A stretch of DNA of 64,000 nucleotides from assembly GCA_947625775.1 (NCBI GenBank), contig CANQPM010000010.1, positions 62,001 through 126,000 on the forward strand. Direction: 5' to 3'. The notes under the pieces are model-generated. The model was not told the DNA's origin. It saw only the letters and a program-made list of their open reading frames with translations, and ran no database searches. The position numbers and the translations under genes were made by a program. Position 1 is the stretch's first letter. Every line of letters begins with the position of its first letter. This stretch comes from an uncultured Lachnospiraceae bacterium (GTDB taxonomy: Bacteria; Bacillota; Clostridia; Lachnospirales; Lachnospiraceae). Below, in pieces: positions 60,425 through 64,000 of the stretch.

Positions 60425-62095
60425 TCAAAATAAGCCTGTAATAACTCCGTCGTCAGTAACGTCAATGTTGTATGCGGCAGGATTTTTCGGAAGTCCTGGC
60501 ATTGTCACCACGGCTCCCGTAAGCGCGACTACAAAGCCCGCGCCCGCCGACACATAGACTTCCCTTATATTCATCGTAAATCCGCTCGGACGCCCCAGCA
60601 GGCTTGGATCGTCTGACAGCGAATACTGGTTCTTTGCCATGCATACGGGAAGCTCTTTGTAGCCCAGCGCCTCAAGCCTCTCAATATGCTTTAACGCCGA
60701 CGGTGCAAACGCCACATCTCCTGCCCCATATATCTCTTTTGAAACTATCTCTATTTTCTCACGTATGGAAAGCTTTGTGTCGTAAATCGGCTCAAAATGG
60801 CTTTCCTTTGTTTCAAGCGTGTTTATGACTGCATTGGCAAGCTCTATCCCACCTTCGCCGCCCTTTTCCCATACTCTTGAAAGCGCAAAGTCGCACCCCA
60901 TATTTTTACAGAAATCCTCAACAAATTTAAGTTCTGCAGGAGTGTCTGTCACAAAAACATTCAGAGTGACTACCACAGGCACTTTATATTTATGTAAATT
61001 CTCAATATGCTTTTCAAGATTTGATATGCCGCGCTTTAAGGCTTCAAGGTTTTCCTCGTTTAAATCCGCCTTTGCCACGCCGCCATTGTATTTAAGCGCG
61101 CGCACTGTAGCCACAAGCACAGCCGCATCAGGAAAAAGCCCCGCCTGACGGCACTTGATGTCAAAAAATTTCTCCGCGCCCAAATCCGCGCCAAATCCAG
61201 CCTCTGTCACCACATAATCCGCCATTTTGAGCGCCGCCTTTGTGGCACGCACGCTGTTGCAGCCGTGCGCGATATTGGCAAAAGGCCCTCCATGCACTAT
61301 AGCGGGCGTATGCTCAAGCGTCTGTATCAAATTAGGCTTTATGGCGTCCTTTAACAGCGCCGCCATAGCTCCCGTCGCCTTGATCTGTCCCGCCGTGACC
61401 GCTTCGCCGTCATAATTGTACGCCACTACCATTCTGTCAAGCCTGCTCTTTAAATCCTCCATATCCTCGGCAAGACAAAGCACCGCCATTATCTCAGACG
61501 CAACCGTTATCACAAAATGATCCTCGCGCACGAAGCCGTCAAGCTTGCTGCCCATGCCGACCACTATGTTCCTAAGCACCCTGTCATTCATATCAAGGCA
61601 GCGTTTCCACACAATCTGGCGCGTGTCGATATTCAGCTCGTTCCCCTGCTGTATATGGTTGTCAAGCAGCGCCGCGCAGAGATTGTTGGCTGATGTAATC
61701 GCATGGAAATCGCCCGTAAAATGAAGGTTTAAATCCTCCATAGGCACGACCTGCGCCATACCGCCTCCTGCCGCACCGCCCTTTATGCCAAAGCACGGGC
61801 CAAGCGACGGCTCCCTAAGCGCAATGACAGCCTTTTTGCCAAGCCTGCCAAACGCCTGTCCCAGCCCCACGCTCGTGGTGGTCTTGCCTTCTCCCGCAGG
61901 AGTAGGGTTTATCGCCGTCACAAGTATAAGCTTACCGTTTTTATTATTTTTTATCTTATCTAAATATTCCTCCGAAATTTTAGCCTTGTACTTGCCATAA
62001 AGCTCTATATCGTCTTCCGTCATGCCAAGCTTTTCTGCAATTCTGGTAATCGGAATAAGCTCAGCCTCCTGAGCAATCTCAATATCTGTCTTCAT
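60425..62095 (-). CDS. fhs: Formate-tetrahydrofolate ligase
   Basis: 556 residues. ATP-dependent formation of 10-formyl-THF. P-loop [40 protein letters not shown] and [17 protein letters not shown] are family blocks. Length is right. AAGGGGAGG precedes ATG 62093-62095. It supplies one-carbon units for purines and, via methylene/methyl-THF, for MetH. Confidence 0.97.
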   Translation of the reverse strand: MKTDIEIAQEAELIPITRIAEKLGMTEDDIELYGKYKAKISEEYLDKIKNNKNGKLILVTAINPTPAGEGKTTTSVGLGQAFGRLGKKAVIALREPSLGPCFGIKGGAAGGGMAQVVPMEDLNLHFTGDFHAITSANNLCAALLDNHIQQGNELNIDTRQIVWKRCLDMNDRVLRNIVVGMGSKLDGFVREDHFVITVASEIMAVLCLAEDMEDLKSRLDRMVVAYNYDGEAVTAGQIKATGAMAALLKDAIKPNLIQTLEHTPAIVHGGPFANIAHGCNSVRATKAALKMADYVVTEAGFGADLGAEKFFDIKCRQAGLFPDAAVLVATVRALKYNGGVAKADLNEENLEALKRGISNLEKHIENLHKYKVPVVVTLNVFVTDTPAELKFVEDFCKNMGCDFALSRVWEKGGEGGIELANAVINTLETKESHFEPIYDTKLSIREKIEIVSKEIYGAGDVAFAPSALKHIERLEALGYKELPVCMAKNQYSLSDDPSLLGRPSGFTMNIREVYVSAGAGFVVALTGAVVTMPGLPKNPAAYNIDVTDDGVITGLF

Positions 62096-62223
62096 AATAA
62101 TCCTCCCCTTGTCACCCGCAGGCAGCCCAAATAATAATGAAAAGCAGCCAAACAGCCGAAGCATAAATACATCATATGCCTGTTAATGACTATACCACCA
62201 AAACGCCTGATTTGTCTATTAAA

Positions 62224-64000
62224 TCAGGCATTTTCCTCAATATAATTTTCAAACTGCTCCAGGCTCATAAGAATTTTCCTTGGCTTTGTGCCTTCCTCTG
62301 CGCCTACCACTCCTGCCTCCTCCAGCTGATCCATGATGCGCGCCGCCCTGTTAAAGCCTATTTTAAACACTCTCTGGAGCATGCCTATTGAAGCCTTGTC
62401 CTTTTCTATGACAAATTTGCCTGCCTCCGCAAAATATGCGTCGAAACCGCCCGCACCGCCCGAACCTCCAGATGATGCGCCCGCGCCCGAACCCTGCATA
62501 TTTTTAATTTTGTTTTCTATGTCCGTGTCATATGAAATATTTCCAAGCATCTGATTTTTGAGGAAATCCACCACATTTGACACCTCGGAATCAGACACAA
62601 AAGCGCCCTGCACACGCGTAGGCTTTGACAAGCCCTGTGGGTAAAACAGCATATCGCCCTTGCCAAGCAGCTTCTCCGCGCCGTTCATATCCAATATTGT
62701 CCTCGAGTCCACTCCGCTTGAGACACTGAATGCGATACGGCTCGGCATATTTGCCTTTATTAAGCCTGTAATAACGTCTACTGATGGCCTCTGCGTCGCT
62801 ATTACCAGATGTATGCCGCACGCCCTCGCAAGCTGCGCAAGCCGGCAGATGCTTTCCTCTACTTCTCCTGACGCGACCATCATCAAGTCGGCAAGCTCGT
62901 CTACTATAATAAGTATCTGCGGCATCTTTTTAAGCGGCTCTCCGTCTGACGAAAGCTTTCCCTCCTCGGCTGCTTTGTTGTAGCCTGCCAAGTCCCTCAC
63001 GTTTAAATCCGCAAATTTCTTGTATCTTTCCTCCATCTCGACCACGCCCCAGTGGAGCGCCGCCGACGCTTTTTTAGGATCTGTGACGACGGGGATCATA
63101 AGATGGGGTATGCCGTTATATACGCTAAGCTCCACTACCTTCGGATCTATCATTATAAGCTTGACGTCAGCAGGATTTGCCTTGTAGAGAATACTCATAA
63201 TGATAGTGTTAATGCAGACTGATTTTCCTGAACCCGTAGCCCCTGCTATAAGTACATGCGGCATTTTCGCTATGTCCGTCACTACCACCTGTCCCGCAAT
63301 GTCCTTGCCTACCGCAAAACATAAATTTGACTTAAAATTCTTAAAGCTGTCAGACTCCAGCAAATCCCTGAACGCTACGGGCGAAGTCTCCTTGTTCGGC
63401 ACTTCGATGCCCACCGCCGCCTTGCCTGGGATTGGCGCTTCTATTCTTATGTCCGTGGCGGCAAGATTCAGCTTTATGTCGTCCGCAAGCCCTACAATCT
63501 TGCTGACCTTTACGCCCTGCTCGGGCTGCATTTCGTATCTTGTGACTGACGGGCCCTGGCTTATGTCAGTGATAGTCACCTTTACGCCGAAGGTCTGCAA
63601 GGTCTGCTGCAGCCTGAGCGCTGTTTCCTTTAATTGACTTGATGAGTCACCCTTTCTACCCTCGCCCTTTTTAAGCAGCTCTATAGGCGGGAAAACATAT
63701 TTTGCGGGAACAGGCGGCTGCTCCTGTACGGCTATCGTCTCCGCGTCTGATGAATTCATTGTGTTCTCATTGCAAGGCTCCTCTGTCTGCTCCTTTGGCG
63801 GCTCAAGCACTGTGTCCTCCGTGACGGGCTCCGGCATGCTTTCTATCGCGTCTGCGTCAAACTCAGGCGAAACAGGCGCAAGCGGAATATGCTGCGCATC
63901 TGGCAGCGGCTGAAAATCGAATGCATTTTCATACTCCTGCTCCTGTATCGGTTCCGTCTCATACTCCTGCTCCTCCTGAAACGGCTCCCCTATATAATCC
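62224..64000 (-). CDS. FtsK/SpoIIIE DNA translocase (5' part outside window)
   Basis: The frame stays open to base 64000, so at least 591 residues are seen. A Pro/Glu/Gln-rich linker comes first. Then the alpha-beta motor ([19 protein letters not shown], Walker [19 protein letters not shown], Walker [25 protein letters not shown]). A C-terminal gamma winged helix (about 65 residues; [20 protein letters not shown]) reads oriented KOPS-type sites. The N-terminal membrane domain lies beyond the window. Moves chromosome ends through the septum; whether it is FtsK or SpoIIIE is not decided here. Confidence 0.95.
   Translation of the reverse strand, partial: DYIGEPFQEEQEYETEPIQEQEYENAFDFQPLPDAQHIPLAPVSPEFDADAIESMPEPVTEDTVLEPPKEQTEEPCNENTMNSSDAETIAVQEQPPVPAKYVFPPIELLKKGEGRKGDSSSQLKETALRLQQTLQTFGVKVTITDISQGPSVTRYEMQPEQGVKVSKIVGLADDIKLNLAATDIRIEAPIPGKAAVGIEVPNKETSPVAFRDLLESDSFKNFKSNLCFAVGKDIAGQVVVTDIAKMPHVLIAGATGSGKSVCINTIIMSILYKANPADVKLIMIDPKVVELSVYNGIPHLMIPVVTDPKKASAALHWGVVEMEERYKKFADLNVRDLAGYNKAAEEGKLSSDGEPLKKMPQILIIVDELADLMMVASGEVEESICRLAQLARACGIHLVIATQRPSVDVITGLIKANMPSRIAFSVSSGVDSRTILDMNGAEKLLGKGDMLFYPQGLSKPTRVQGAFVSDSEVSNVVDFLKNQMLGNISYDTDIENKIKNMQGSGAGASSGGSGGAGGFDAYFAEAGKFVIEKDKASIGMLQRVFKIGFNRAARIMDQLEEAGVVGAEEGTKPRKILMSLEQFENYIEENA

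Overview
The window reads as a chromosomal segment of an anaerobic, low-to-moderate GC member of the Clostridia, most likely family Lachnospiraceae (inferred). The support is a group-B type monomeric [FeFe] hydrogenase, an NfnAB-type bifurcating transhydrogenase pair, formate-tetrahydrofolate ligase, a methionine synthase split from its reactivation domain, many pectin-degrading enzymes, and families typical of gut Firmicutes (DUF1292, DUF2225, DUF5662, DUF6033, PD-(D/E)XK transposase-like nucleases). Most genes lie on the minus strand.

Layout. 0-11 kb: tRNA-Thr(CGT), an MscS channel, a DUF1015 protein, MetH with its separate activation protein, a tiny Cys/Asn-rich protein, a GH13 debranching-enzyme homologue that seems to have lost its catalytic residues, and a sirtuin homologue that has also lost its catalytic His. 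10.6-17 kb: DUF1292/DUF2225 pair, UvrD-type helicase coupled to gltX, a newly spotted 31-residue ORF, and the [FeFe] hydrogenase. 17-30 kb: a pectin and sugar island (sugar isomerase/epimerase, esterase, CE8 pectinesterase, GH105 hydrolase, an ankyrin-GH43 fusion, GH28), with a bactofilin/degenerate-LytM pair embedded, then a MATE pump. 30-38 kb: GH133 debranching enzyme, a membrane protein, a HicAB module with a nonsense mutation in hicA, a lipoprotein, a YoeB/RelB module, and an FtsX-type ABC exporter. 39-44 kb: a secreted PL1 pectate lyase sits between that exporter and a two-component system. 44-50 kb: two PD-(D/E)XK genes alternate with three repeat-rich, possibly secreted proteins (glutamate-rich repeat, FliD-C-like, DUF6033). 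50-64 kb: PIN/Phd module, an HSP90-family ATPase overlapping a TPR-like partner, rlmH, an AlbA_2 regulator behind an octanucleotide repeat, nfnAB, a zinc-ribbon/TPR membrane protein, fhs, and the C-terminal part of an FtsK/SpoIIIE translocase that runs off the window.

How it works together. Pectin is cut outside the cell by the PL1 lyase. Oligomers are probably finished in the cytoplasm by CE8, GH28, GH105, the esterase and GH43, none of which has a signal peptide. Reducing equivalents from fermentation feed the hydrogenase and NfnAB. Fhs and MetH link one-carbon metabolism to methionine.

Three features cut across the window. First, a family of AT-rich palindromic elements (about 110-220 bp, MITE-like) occurs in five copies between genes. 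Second, low-complexity hydrophilic inserts appear inside otherwise conserved enzymes. Third, two genes (hicA and an AAA/PD-(D/E)XK gene) are visibly broken.
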